Assembly: GCA_035315885.1 (NCBI GenBank)
Contig: DATFXM010000144.1
Span: 1-20,062, forward strand
Direction of reading: 5' to 3'
Origin: DATFXM01 sp035315885
Lineage (GTDB): Bacteria > Acidobacteriota > Blastocatellia > UBA7656
DNA: 20,062 bases
This document shows, piece after piece, positions 1 through 6,959 of this stretch. The notes beneath the pieces were generated by a model. The model was not told where the DNA came from and did no database searches. It worked only from the letters and a program-made list of their open reading frames with translations. The position numbers were made by a program, and so were the translations under genes. Numbering within the stretch: the first letter of the stretch is position 1; every line of letters starts with the position of its first letter.

Positions 1-830
1 AGCTTGCCTTCGGTACCGACCTCGCGGGCCACGCGGGTGACCTCGGATGCGAACGATCCGAGTTGTGCCACCATTCCGTTTACCAGTTTCACCGAGCGAA
101 GGAACTCTCCCTTCAGCGGGCGACCATCGACTTCGAGCGCCATTGTCTGCGAGAGGTCTCCGTTGGCGACTGCTCCGATGACTCGAGCCATTTCCGCAGT
201 AGGCCGAGTCATGTCGTCGATCAACGTATTGACCGAGTCGATGAGGCTGTTCCACGAGCCAACGGCTCCCCCTAGTGTCGCGCGTTGACTGATCTTGCCT
301 TCTCGGCCGACCACTCGGCTGACGCGTTCGAGCTCGCGAGTCAACTGATCGTTTCGTTCCACGACATCGTTGAACGTGTCGGCGATCTTGCCGGGAATAC
401 CCGCCCAGTCCTGAGGCAGTCTTACCGAGAAGTCGCCTTTTTTCAGTGCGAGCAGGGTCTTGAACAGCAGACTCGTATCGAAAGAGTGATCGCCGGGGTC
501 CATGGCGCGGGGAGGCTTCGGTGCTGGCCTGTTCATCAACTCAACCATTCTGTTGATGGATTTCAGTGACTTGGCCCAACCGCCCTGGGCATCGCCGAGC
601 TTGGGTCGCGGGACCTCCAGCCCCTCGCTCGCTGCATGGCTTGCGCGCTCCAGGTCGGCGGCAAGCGCCTTATTCCGTGCGGCGATTCCGTTGAAAGCCC
701 TCGCAATTGCCGGATCGACAGAAGTCGAGTCTTCGGGCAATCGAGCCGAGAAGTCTCCCTTTTCGAGCGCCATCAGCGCCTGAAGTATTTCGCCTTGGCG
801 CGACGTCGTCATCTTTCGTGTTGTCTGCAT
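1..830 (-). CDS. Poly-HAMP signalling protein, probable hybrid histidine kinase (partial, N-terminal part)
   Basis: The minus strand is open from an ATG at 830 to the left edge, giving 276 codons of an incomplete protein. The start is preceded by GGAAGGA about 6 bases upstream. The translation holds repeated HAMP-like units. Residues 15-100 and 121-206 are clearly alike (ALEKGDFSARLPED versus ALKKGDFSVRLPQD), and residues about 211-276 begin a third unit with the motif SEVTRVAREVGTEGKL. That motif is typical of multi-HAMP sensor kinases of the soluble, group III-like kind. There is no signal peptide or membrane segment in the visible part, so the sensor is probably cytoplasmic. HAMP units relay conformational signals between input and output modules. 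The output domain (histidine kinase, receiver) lies outside the window, so the kinase assignment is inferred from the family. It is divergent from the Ku operon and probably not functionally tied to it. Confidence 0.85.
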   Translation of the reverse strand, partial: MQTTRKMTTSRQGEILQALMALEKGDFSARLPEDSTSVDPAIARAFNGIAARNKALAADLERASHAASEGLEVPRPKLGDAQGGWAKSLKSINRMVELMNRPAPKPPRAMDPGDHSFDTSLLFKTLLALKKGDFSVRLPQDWAGIPGKIADTFNDVVERNDQLTRELERVSRVVGREGKISQRATLGGAVGSWNSLIDSVNTLIDDMTRPTAEMARVIGAVANGDLSQTMALEVDGRPLKGEFLRSVKLVNGMVAQLGSFASEVTRVAREVGTEGK

Positions 831-871
831 AGTATTCCTTCCAGAAGGATCCGAAGATTAGTTATTGTTCG

Positions 872-944
872 CCTGTTGCTTTCGCAACGGTTGCAAGTCA
901 AAACGTCCGAATCGTGTGTTTCAACCTCACTCAACGGTTGCAAC
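872..944. promoter_or_regulatory. Operator-like GTTGC/GCAAC half-site cluster
   Basis: A 12-base word, CAACGGTTGCAA, occurs twice in direct orientation at 885-896 and 932-943. Around it GTTGC and GCAAC half sites alternate: GTTGC at 875, GCAAC at 884, GTTGC at 890, GTTGC at 937 and GCAAC at 940. The cluster lies 45-115 bases upstream of the poly-HAMP gene start. It could be a transcription-factor site or a leader structure. No factor can be named from sequence alone. Confidence 0.35.
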
Positions 945-1310
945 GCGGATTGGGCCGCACTGGCCTCGACTGCGAAACGTAGAAATTGTCGATGCGTGTT
1001 GGCGCCTGCCAACGTCCGAGTATCCAATCCCGTGGGCTGGGCGATGTAGTCTACGACTCGACTACTTGTTGGGGGCCGCAGCTCGTGTTGCGAGCTCGAA
1101 CCTTGAAGTTCACCGACTTGTTCCACAGCCGCGACTTAAAAAGCCCGTTCCTGAGAGACGAGGGCAGTCGCGACGGATACTCAACCTGTGTACGGCCGCT
1201 ATACATTCGTGCTCGCAATCCGTACAAGGGTAGGTAGCGTGCGAAGCCAAAAGCGTGTAGTGACAACGGACGCCACGCACCTCCGGGCAAAACGAGTGCC
1301 AACGCTTTAT
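945..1310. other. Non-coding stretch, no gene recognised
   Basis: Several overlapping reading frames of 80-120 codons exist here on both strands. None has a recognisable domain, a convincing ribosome binding site or protein-like composition, and they overlap each other. I see no tRNA or small RNA that I can name. A minor imperfect dyad (GTAGTC at 1046-1051 and GACTAC at 1060-1065) is present. The region most likely carries the 5' regulatory sequence of the flanking divergent genes. Confidence 0.5.
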
Positions 1311-1399
1311 GGAGTTCTGAGTTCTGAGTTCTGAGTAGGGAGTTCCAAGGTCGCCTTCAGACCCGAACTCAGAACTCACAACTCAGGACTCAGAACTCC
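1311..1399. repeat. GAGTTCTGAGTT-type palindromic intergenic repeat, copy 1
   Basis: The left arm (1311-1346) is built of tandem TTCTGAG words. The right arm (1365-1399) is built of the complementary CTCAGAA words. The spacer is about 18 bases. The two arms can form a long, imperfect hairpin. The same word recurs at 8148-8209, 14645-14690 and 14929-14948. Here it sits just upstream of the zinc-finger/Ku operon. Confidence 0.75.
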
Positions 1400-1433
1400 T
1401 TTGTGGAACCTAAGCTGCGTGGCAGGCTGAGAG

Positions 1434-1634
1434 ATGGCTAAGAGGCGACTAGAGGTGCCATGGTGGCTGGAACAGGGCACGGAAGTGTGTGCCGAGTGCG
1501 AGATCACCTACGACTATCACGTCGAGTATCGATGCACTGCGTGCGACGCGCCGCTTTGCCCTATGTGCGCCGAGGTGGTGGTTCAAAGCGAAGTATTCTG
1601 CCGGCCTTGCGCCAGCGTTGAGACGGGAGAATAG
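1434..1634 (+). CDS. Small Cys-rich zinc-finger protein (B-box/RING-like spacing)
   Basis: This 66-residue protein has four CxxC pairs (C19/C22, C34/C37, C42/C45, C56/C59) and a His at 29. That is enough for two zinc ions in a cross-braced or treble-clef arrangement. It has no signal peptide or membrane segment, so it should be cytoplasmic. I cannot assign a named family with confidence; B-box-like zinc finger is the nearest description. Its stop codon is 2 bases before the ATG of the first Ku gene, so the two are almost certainly co-transcribed and probably translationally coupled. The context suggests a partner or regulator of Ku, but this is inference. The upstream ribosome binding site is weak (GGCTGAGAG). 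Confidence 0.75.
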   Translation: MAKRRLEVPWWLEQGTEVCAECEITYDYHVEYRCTACDAPLCPMCAEVVVQSEVFCRPCASVETGE

Positions 1635-1636
1635 GA

Positions 1637-2425
1637 ATGGCTGCACGAGCCATTTGGAAAGGACAAATCAAGCTGAACTCGGTGCGCGTGCCGGTGAGGT
1701 TGTACTCAGCAGTACAGGACCGCACGGTGCGCTTTCATATTCTTGAAGAGCGCACGATGTCCCGAGTCAAGCAGCACATGATCGATCCACAGACGGGCAA
1801 AGAGGTGGCAGGGGAGGAAATCCAGAAGAGCTACGAGGTTGAGCCGGGCACGTTCGTTCTTCTTACTGATGAGGAGTTGACAAAGCTTGCTCCAAAGCCG
1901 TCCCGGGACATTGAGATTCAGCACTTCGTTCCCTTCAAGAATATAAGCCAGGAGCTATATGACCGCCCCTATTATCTTGGTCCTGACGGGGACAGCGAAG
2001 CCTATTTCGCGTTGGCAGAAGCGCTGCAACAGCAGGAGCGTGAGGGCATCGCTCGCTGGGTGATGCGCAAGAAGCGTTACGTCGGCGCTCTGCATGCCGA
2101 GGATGATTACCTGATGCTTGTCACGCTGAGGGATGCCGGGGAGGTGATCGCCGCGGCGCAACTTCCGAGACCCGCGGGTCGCGCTCCTGACCGGAAAGAA
2201 CTGGCGATGGCTGGCCAACTCGTGGGGATGCTCGAGAGTGATTTTGATCCGCGAGAGTTCAAGGATGAATATCGAAACCGTGTGATGGAGTTCATCGAGC
2301 TCAAGGCAAAGGGCAAGCCTCCGCGACTGCGGGCGGCACGAGCGAAGCGCGCACCCGCGTCTCTGACTGGAGTACTTTCAAAGAGCATCCAGCAACTGAA
2401 GAAGAAGGAGAAAGTCGCTGCCTAG
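1637..2425 (+). CDS. ku: Non-homologous end joining protein Ku (first copy)
   Basis: This 262-residue protein has the typical bacterial Ku N terminus (ARAIWKGQIKLNSVRVPVRL, residues 3-22). The body is a full Ku core (about 1-200, with the PYYLGPD segment) and the C-terminal tail is short and basic. Bacterial Ku forms a ring-shaped dimer on broken DNA ends and recruits the ligase LigD. The tail segment LTGVLSKSIQQLKKKEK resembles the C-terminal motif seen in bacterial Ku proteins. The start at 1637 has a purine-rich site (GGGAGAATAGGA) spanning the stop of the preceding gene. A second Ku gene follows at once. No ligD is visible in the window, so the ligase must be elsewhere. Confidence 0.93.
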   Translation: MAARAIWKGQIKLNSVRVPVRLYSAVQDRTVRFHILEERTMSRVKQHMIDPQTGKEVAGEEIQKSYEVEPGTFVLLTDEELTKLAPKPSRDIEIQHFVPFKNISQELYDRPYYLGPDGDSEAYFALAEALQQQEREGIARWVMRKKRYVGALHAEDDYLMLVTLRDAGEVIAAAQLPRPAGRAPDRKELAMAGQLVGMLESDFDPREFKDEYRNRVMEFIELKAKGKPPRLRAARAKRAPASLTGVLSKSIQQLKKKEKVAA

Positions 2426-3248
2426 ACGAGCGCACAAGAAAAGAGATGATGCTGAAGAGAGATCGGGATCGTCAGTACGGCCTTTCTGGTCCGGGACGAT
2501 AACGTTTGGGCTGGTCAGCGTCCCGATGCAGCTTTATCCAGCGAGCCGTTCGAGTCGCGCCAGGTTGCGAATGATGGGGCCCGAGGGGACGCTCCTGAAT
2601 CGCCGTTACTATTCACAGGAGTCGGGTAAGGATCTGGACAACGATGAGATGGTTCGCGGTTATGAGATCGAAAAGGACGACTACATTGTAGTGACCGATG
2701 AAGAGCTCGAGCGACTGTCGCCGGGCAAGACACGAGACATCGATGTACATCGTTTCGTGCCGAAGGCTTCGATTTCACCGATCTACTTTGAGCGATCGTA
2801 TTTTCTTACGCCGGGTGACAGTTCGGAGAAAGCCTACCGCCTCCTGGCGGAGACGATGGAAAAGCGCGACCGGGCGGGAATGGCGACTTTTGTGATGAGA
2901 GGCAAGGAGTACGTTATCGCGATATTTTCGGACAATGGAATTCTTCGCGCAGAGACAATGCGATTTGCGGACGAGCTGAAAAGTCCGGCACAAATTGGAT
3001 TGCCGAAGAAGGAGTCGGTACCTAAGGGGGCGGTGAAGCGTTTTGAGAATCTGATCAAGCGTCATTCGGAATCACGTGCGACTGCTAAAGAACTAACAGT
3101 TGACGATGGTTCAAGTCTGCAAAAGCTAGCCGAGCGAAAGAGGTCTCGCGGCAAGGACGTGATCGAGGTGGAAGAGGTGGAGGGCGAGACAGGAAATGTC
3201 GTCGATCTGATGGAAGTGTTGAAGAAGAGCATTGCGAATAAGAAGTGA
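2418..3248 (+). CDS. ku: Non-homologous end joining protein Ku (second copy), probable CTG start
   Basis: The frame encodes a second, diverged Ku. The conserved N-terminal segment RPFWSGTITFGLVSVP lies upstream of the first ATG in frame (2526), so starting at 2526 would delete an essential strand. Between the upstream stop (2397-2399) and 2526 there is no ATG, GTG or TTG in frame. CTG at 2418 is preceded by AAGGAG at 2405-2410 with a 7-base gap. Read as Met, it gives MPRRAHKKRDDAEERSGSS followed by the Ku core, a plausible basic leader. It overlaps the end of the first Ku by 8 bases, so translation is probably coupled. The product would be 276 residues, ending in VVDLMEVLKKSIANKK, a typical LigD-recruiting Ku tail. 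An ATG pair at 2446-2451 is in another frame and stops after 18 codons. A sequencing or assembly frameshift is the main alternative. Confidence 0.85.
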   Translation: MPRRAHKKRDDAEERSGSSVRPFWSGTITFGLVSVPMQLYPASRSSRARLRMMGPEGTLLNRRYYSQESGKDLDNDEMVRGYEIEKDDYIVVTDEELERLSPGKTRDIDVHRFVPKASISPIYFERSYFLTPGDSSEKAYRLLAETMEKRDRAGMATFVMRGKEYVIAIFSDNGILRAETMRFADELKSPAQIGLPKKESVPKGAVKRFENLIKRHSESRATAKELTVDDGSSLQKLAERKRSRGKDVIEVEEVEGETGNVVDLMEVLKKSIANKK

Positions 3249-3255
3249 AGAGGGA

Positions 3256-3409
3256 GGTTTCAGGTTTCGGGTAAGAGGAAGTTTCGGGTTTATCGGGTTT
3301 CGCGTTCGCTTAATTCAGTATCAGGTTTTTTCTATGTCCCTTAACGAAATATCCTCTAACGATCTTACAAGCCTCAATCTAACGAACCCGAAACCCTAAA
3401 CCCGAAACC
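3256..3409. repeat. GTTTCGGGTTT / AAACCCGAAAC inverted repeat island
   Basis: The left part (3256-3303) has repeated GGTTTCGGGTTT-like words. The right part (3384-3409) has the complementary AACCCGAAACCC words. They are separated by about 80 bases of AT-richer sequence that holds no gene. The arms could pair into a long imperfect stem downstream of the second Ku gene. No protein-coding signal is visible, and I cannot assign a function. Confidence 0.65.
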
Positions 3410-3421
3410 GATCTTATGAAT

Positions 3422-3450
3422 TTGACTCGACGGCCGGTGCTTGATAGGTT
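3422..3450 (+). promoter_or_regulatory. Candidate promoter of the small secreted protein
   Basis: TTGACT at 3422-3427 is a good -35 element. A 17-base spacer leads to a weak -10 (TAGGTT, 3445-3450). It lies about 100 bases before the ATG at 3552. The weak -10 keeps confidence low. Confidence 0.3.
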
Positions 3451-3551
3451 CTTTGGGCCAGCAGGAGGAGAAACCTGCGGAAAGAGGACGAAAAACGACC
3501 ATAACCACGCGCGAGCATTAGCTTGCGTCTGAGAGTGACGGAGGAATCAAG

Positions 3552-3914
3552 ATGCGAAGATTGATCGCTGTTGGAATTGTCCTTACGATTGCCTCGATCG
3601 CGATGGCCCGAGAAGACAAGGTTAAACTCACGGGTTATGTGATCGACAATGCGTGTTCCGCCCGGGCCAGTGGAGACGGCGGCGCTGACAAAGTGAAGGC
3701 TCATACCGTCAAATGCGCGACAATGCCCAATTGCGCTAAGAGCGGCTATGCGATCTACGCTGACGGCAAGCTGTACAAGCTTGACGAAGATGGAAACAAG
3801 AAGGTCGCAGAAATCCTCAAGAACACCAAAGTGGAAAAGGGTCTCTCGGTTGCCGTAGAGGGAACCGTCGATGGCGAGACTCTTCATGCCACGAAGATTA
3901 CAGAAACAAAATAG
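3552..3914 (+). CDS. Small secreted protein with three cysteines (unknown function)
   Basis: This 120-residue protein has an N-terminal signal peptide (residues 1-19, cleavage near AMA-R). The rest is a compact domain with C35, C55 and C61, then GYAIYADGKLYKLDEDGNKK and a C-terminal VEGTVDGETLHATKI segment. That C-terminal pattern of short strands resembles a small beta-barrel (OB-like) fold. Similar secreted proteins with the pattern D-x-C ... H-x3-C-x5-C ... GY are, to my knowledge, common in Acidobacteriota, but I know no function for them. The ribosome binding site GGAGGA lies about 7 bases before the ATG. The gene appears to be a single unit, with a candidate promoter upstream and a strong terminator downstream. 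The cysteines could bind a metal or form disulfides. Confidence 0.8.
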   Translation: MRRLIAVGIVLTIASIAMAREDKVKLTGYVIDNACSARASGDGGADKVKAHTVKCATMPNCAKSGYAIYADGKLYKLDEDGNKKVAEILKNTKVEKGLSVAVEGTVDGETLHATKITETK

Positions 3915-3963
3915 TAGCAGGCAGGCAGAATGCGATACGCATCTGCCGGACTGAAGTCACAGA

Positions 3964-4000
3964 AAGGGCCTGAGCAATCGCTCAGGCCCTTCTGGCGTTT
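3964..4000. terminator. Strong hairpin terminator between convergent genes
   Basis: AAGGGCCTGAGC (3964-3975) pairs perfectly with GCTCAGGCCCTT (3980-3991) across a four-base loop, and TCTGGCGTTTT follows. On the minus strand the same hairpin is followed by TTTCTG. It therefore probably works in both directions, ending the secreted-protein gene and the phosphatase gene. Confidence 0.85.
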
Positions 4001-4029
4001 TAAGCACTAATCTGTTGCTCGAAGACTTT

Positions 4030-6750
4030 CTACTGCCTCACCTTCATCACAACCAGCGTCAAATCATCCTGTAGAGGCCGATCGCCGCACCAGTCGTGTA
4101 CAGTCTCGGTGATCCGTGACATCAGCTCGCTCGCCGACAAACTTAATGATGACGCAACGAGCTTCCGAAGCCGCTCTTCGCCAAACTCTTCATCCAGATG
4201 TGTCAAAGCCTCTGTCACCCCATCGGTGTACGCAACCAGAATGTCACCCTCGTTGAGCTGTAGACTCTGCTGCTCGTATTCGCAGTTGTCAAAGGCACCG
4301 ATCATTGGACCCCCGGCCGTCAGCCGCCGTATGACCGTGTCCCCAACCTCCAGCGGTCCCGACGCCCCCTTGGACATCTCCACCGCAACTCCGCCCAAGC
4401 CCGAGCCAGCATGCGCCGCCCCCCGGCCCATCGCGCTCCCCCGCGCACGAACCAGCATCGGAGGATTGTGTCCGGCATTGACATAGGTCAACGTTCCCGT
4501 TTGCTCATCAAACTGTGCGTAGAAAAACGTCGCGTAGCTGCTCCCATCGGTTGAACTGTGAAGCAATCGATTCATCGACGAAACAAGCTCTATCAAATTT
4601 CCGTTGACCGAAGGGGCCTGTATCCGAAGCGATGCCTGTACGGTCGACATTAGCAAGGCCGCCGATATTCCTTTTCCGGCAACGTCCGCTACTGCGATGC
4701 CAACTTTGCGCTCGTCGAGCACGATAAAGTCGTAGTAGTCCCCGCCGACACCCTGGGCGGGGAGACAAACTCCCGCAAGGTCCAGCCGATCAAAAACCGG
4801 CGGGCTCTCCGGAAACAGCCGTCGCTGGACGTTTGCAGCAATCTGTAGTTCGTGCTGAAGCTTTTCCTGCTCCGCGGCGTCTTCGATGAGTTGGGCATTC
4901 TGAACCGCGAATCCGAGCTGCCACGAGATCGCCGACAACAGTTGCCTGTCTTCTCGGGAGTACGGCAGATCGCCCATTCTTTTCCCGACCGCTACGACAC
5001 CAATCAACTCGTCTTTGGTCGCCACCGGCACCAGCAGCGCGGGCTTCAGCATCGAGAGCGTGGAACGCTCTATCTCGGCGTTGATACTCCCGCTCTGCGC
5101 GTCCAGCGAAGAAAGCCACGACCGCGGGCGTTCAAGCTCGATCAGGCTCGTGGAAGACGACTGGCGGAGCCTCCTGCACAGGTATCCCTCGCCCGGCAAC
5201 TCCAAACGGGACGCGTCGGAGCCATCGGTGTTTTCGGTGAAGCGGGAAACTACTACGCAGCGGTAATCACCGGTGGCGTCATGGCGCAGGAAGATCGCTA
5301 CGCTCGCAACGTGGAGAGCTTGCTGAATCTTTTCCACCGCGCAGTCTGCCACCTGTCGCGCAGTAGTCGCGCGACGAACCGCCATTCCCAGATCCGCGAG
5401 CAACTGCTGCGCATCGTAAGCCTCTCGGAAAAATCGCCGGTCGATGATCGGCATCACCCGCTGATTCAAAAACGTGAGCAATGCAATGGCCATCGTGGTT
5501 GCGGCCATCGTCACAACGATGTCCGCGCGCGCGCCGAAGCTGTCTATGATCTGGAGTCGTTTGCCGGTGAGCAGAAAGCTGAGCACGCCGAACACAAATA
5601 TCGCTTGAATGATGATGAAGCCGCGAGCCACCAGCAGGTATCGAACGCCGCGCCGCAGAATCAGATGCACCGGGATGACCTGATGGCGCACGATCGCGTA
5701 AGCAAACGACAGCGGGAACAGAGGGAACGAGAACAGGGCTATGATTCCCAGCCACTGTGCAAGCAGCGGGTCGCGGCGCTGGAGGTTGAATGCGATTGCA
5801 AGGGCAATCTCGATGAACATCGGCAAGAAGCCCGCGATGCTGCCCGCTACAACGACTCTCATCTTGCGACGCGAGACAAGCGTTGCCTCGCGGTAGTTGA
5901 ACCACAGTGACAATAGTCCCGCGGCGATATAGGTTGTAGCTACGACTATGCTGAGCGAAGCGAGCACCTGAAACTGATTTCGAAAGACGAAGAGTTTCTC
6001 AGGAGCGAACCCCGCCAGCAGGTTCAGCGTTGCGAAGTAAGGAAAGATGCTGATCAGGTGCGGCACATAGAGCCACTTCTCGAGTGCAGGCGCGCGGCGC
6101 AGAAGTGGTGAGGGCTCCGGAAATATCAAAAAGAAATGAAAGAAGACGGGCCAAAGGAAAAGAGACGACAGATTGATCGTCAGCATCACTCCTACAAGCC
6201 AAGATGGCTCGCCGCCGAAAGACGGACCGATAGCCATGATCGCGCCGATGAACATGCCGAACATGAGGGCGAGCAGGAGCGCCTGTTTGTCGTAGGGCTT
6301 CAGCAGGAAAACTACTAGGCCGGTGACGAGGAATACTGCCGGCACAAGCAACCGCGCCGCACCGCTGATGACCCAGTTCACCATTGGAATCGGCCGTGAT
6401 ACAAGCGTGATCGGCTGAATCACGCGTCCGGCGCGTCGAACGCTTACGGTAAACAACGAATCAGGTTCAATGCGGTCGAACACTCGGGGAACGTCGTAAA
6501 CCGAGGTCACCGGCTGTCCCTCTATTGCGATGACCTCGTCAAGCGGACGAAGAGCGAGTTCGGCGTCCTGCGAGGGCGTGTCGGAAACAAGCACGTGATT
6601 TCTTACTTGATAGAGGGTGAAGCCCGGATCGCTCTTCATCTGGAGGACGGACACCGATCGAAACAATCGCTGCCCGCCATAAACAATCAGGAGAGCAAAG
6701 AAGATTGCTCCAAGCCCGAGCTGAACCCTCTTACGTGCGTTGATACTCAT
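4030..6750 (-). CDS. Membrane RsbU/SpoIIE-type PP2C serine phosphatase with PDZ-like and GAF domains
   Basis: This 906-residue protein has one membrane segment (about 10-30) and then an extracytoplasmic PDZ-like stretch (about 45-120, RPLDEVIAIEGQPV). A block of roughly eight to nine membrane segments follows (125-430), then a GAF-like domain (about 445-620), a short linker helix, and a C-terminal SpoIIE/PP2C domain (630-906). Phosphatase motifs are intact: GGDYYD (669-674), VADVAGKG (688-694 region), NAGHNPP (758-764), TDGVTEA (842-848) and DDLTLV (895-900). The expected metal-binding aspartates D671, D689 and D895 are present. Such enzymes dephosphorylate anti-anti-sigma-factor-like proteins in partner-switching pathways. 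No sigma factor, anti-sigma kinase or STAS protein is adjacent, so the substrate is unknown. The ATG at 6750 has no clear Shine-Dalgarno sequence. Confidence 0.9.
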   Translation of the reverse strand: MSINARKRVQLGLGAIFFALLIVYGGQRLFRSVSVLQMKSDPGFTLYQVRNHVLVSDTPSQDAELALRPLDEVIAIEGQPVTSVYDVPRVFDRIEPDSLFTVSVRRAGRVIQPITLVSRPIPMVNWVISGAARLLVPAVFLVTGLVVFLLKPYDKQALLLALMFGMFIGAIMAIGPSFGGEPSWLVGVMLTINLSSLFLWPVFFHFFLIFPEPSPLLRRAPALEKWLYVPHLISIFPYFATLNLLAGFAPEKLFVFRNQFQVLASLSIVVATTYIAAGLLSLWFNYREATLVSRRKMRVVVAGSIAGFLPMFIEIALAIAFNLQRRDPLLAQWLGIIALFSFPLFPLSFAYAIVRHQVIPVHLILRRGVRYLLVARGFIIIQAIFVFGVLSFLLTGKRLQIIDSFGARADIVVTMAATTMAIALLTFLNQRVMPIIDRRFFREAYDAQQLLADLGMAVRRATTARQVADCAVEKIQQALHVASVAIFLRHDATGDYRCVVVSRFTENTDGSDASRLELPGEGYLCRRLRQSSSTSLIELERPRSWLSSLDAQSGSINAEIERSTLSMLKPALLVPVATKDELIGVVAVGKRMGDLPYSREDRQLLSAISWQLGFAVQNAQLIEDAAEQEKLQHELQIAANVQRRLFPESPPVFDRLDLAGVCLPAQGVGGDYYDFIVLDERKVGIAVADVAGKGISAALLMSTVQASLRIQAPSVNGNLIELVSSMNRLLHSSTDGSSYATFFYAQFDEQTGTLTYVNAGHNPPMLVRARGSAMGRGAAHAGSGLGGVAVEMSKGASGPLEVGDTVIRRLTAGGPMIGAFDNCEYEQQSLQLNEGDILVAYTDGVTEALTHLDEEFGEERLRKLVASSLSLSASELMSRITETVHDWCGDRPLQDDLTLVVMKVRQ

Positions 6751-6762
6751 GGGGGAAAGAGC

Positions 6763-6768
6763 ACTATA
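6763..6768 (-). promoter_or_regulatory. Candidate -10 element of the phosphatase gene
   Basis: On the minus strand TATAGT (5 of 6 consensus bases) lies 12 bases upstream of the ATG at 6750. Transcription would start only about 5-7 bases before the start codon. That fits the absence of a Shine-Dalgarno sequence and suggests a nearly leaderless transcript. A matching -35 element is weak. Confidence 0.3.
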
Positions 6769-6823
6769 GCACGGTCAAATAATTGAGGTTAAACACCAAT
6801 CTTCACCATCCCGATGACTCAAG

Positions 6824-6838
6824 TTCGATTGAATCGAA
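6824..6838. promoter_or_regulatory. 15-bp perfect dyad in the divergent phosphatase/peptidase spacer
   Basis: TTCGATT-G-AATCGAA is a perfect seven-base inverted repeat around one central base. It lies between the divergent starts at 6750 and 6960. The size and position suit a repressor or activator site controlling one or both genes. The regulator is unknown. Confidence 0.35.
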
Positions 6839-6959
6839 TCATTTGTTTAAGAGCTATGTATGCTAATACGACTGAACGGTGATTGCGGTTGCGATGGAGC
6901 ATTGTGATAAGCTAGCACTTCTCATTTATCGAGAGAAAATCCAAATAGGAGATGCTCTA

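Noticed and set aside
809..1126. 105-codon minus-strand frame upstream of the poly-HAMP gene
   Set aside because: It overlaps the poly-HAMP start in another frame, has no ribosome binding site and no recognisable domain.
3414..3887. 157-codon minus-strand frame
   Set aside because: It is antisense to the small secreted protein, which has a signal peptide and a good ribosome binding site.
4852..5910. 352-codon open frame on the plus strand
   Set aside because: It is antisense to the phosphatase gene, has Arg/His/Gln-rich composition and no domain. The opposite strand shows a complete, motif-bearing protein.
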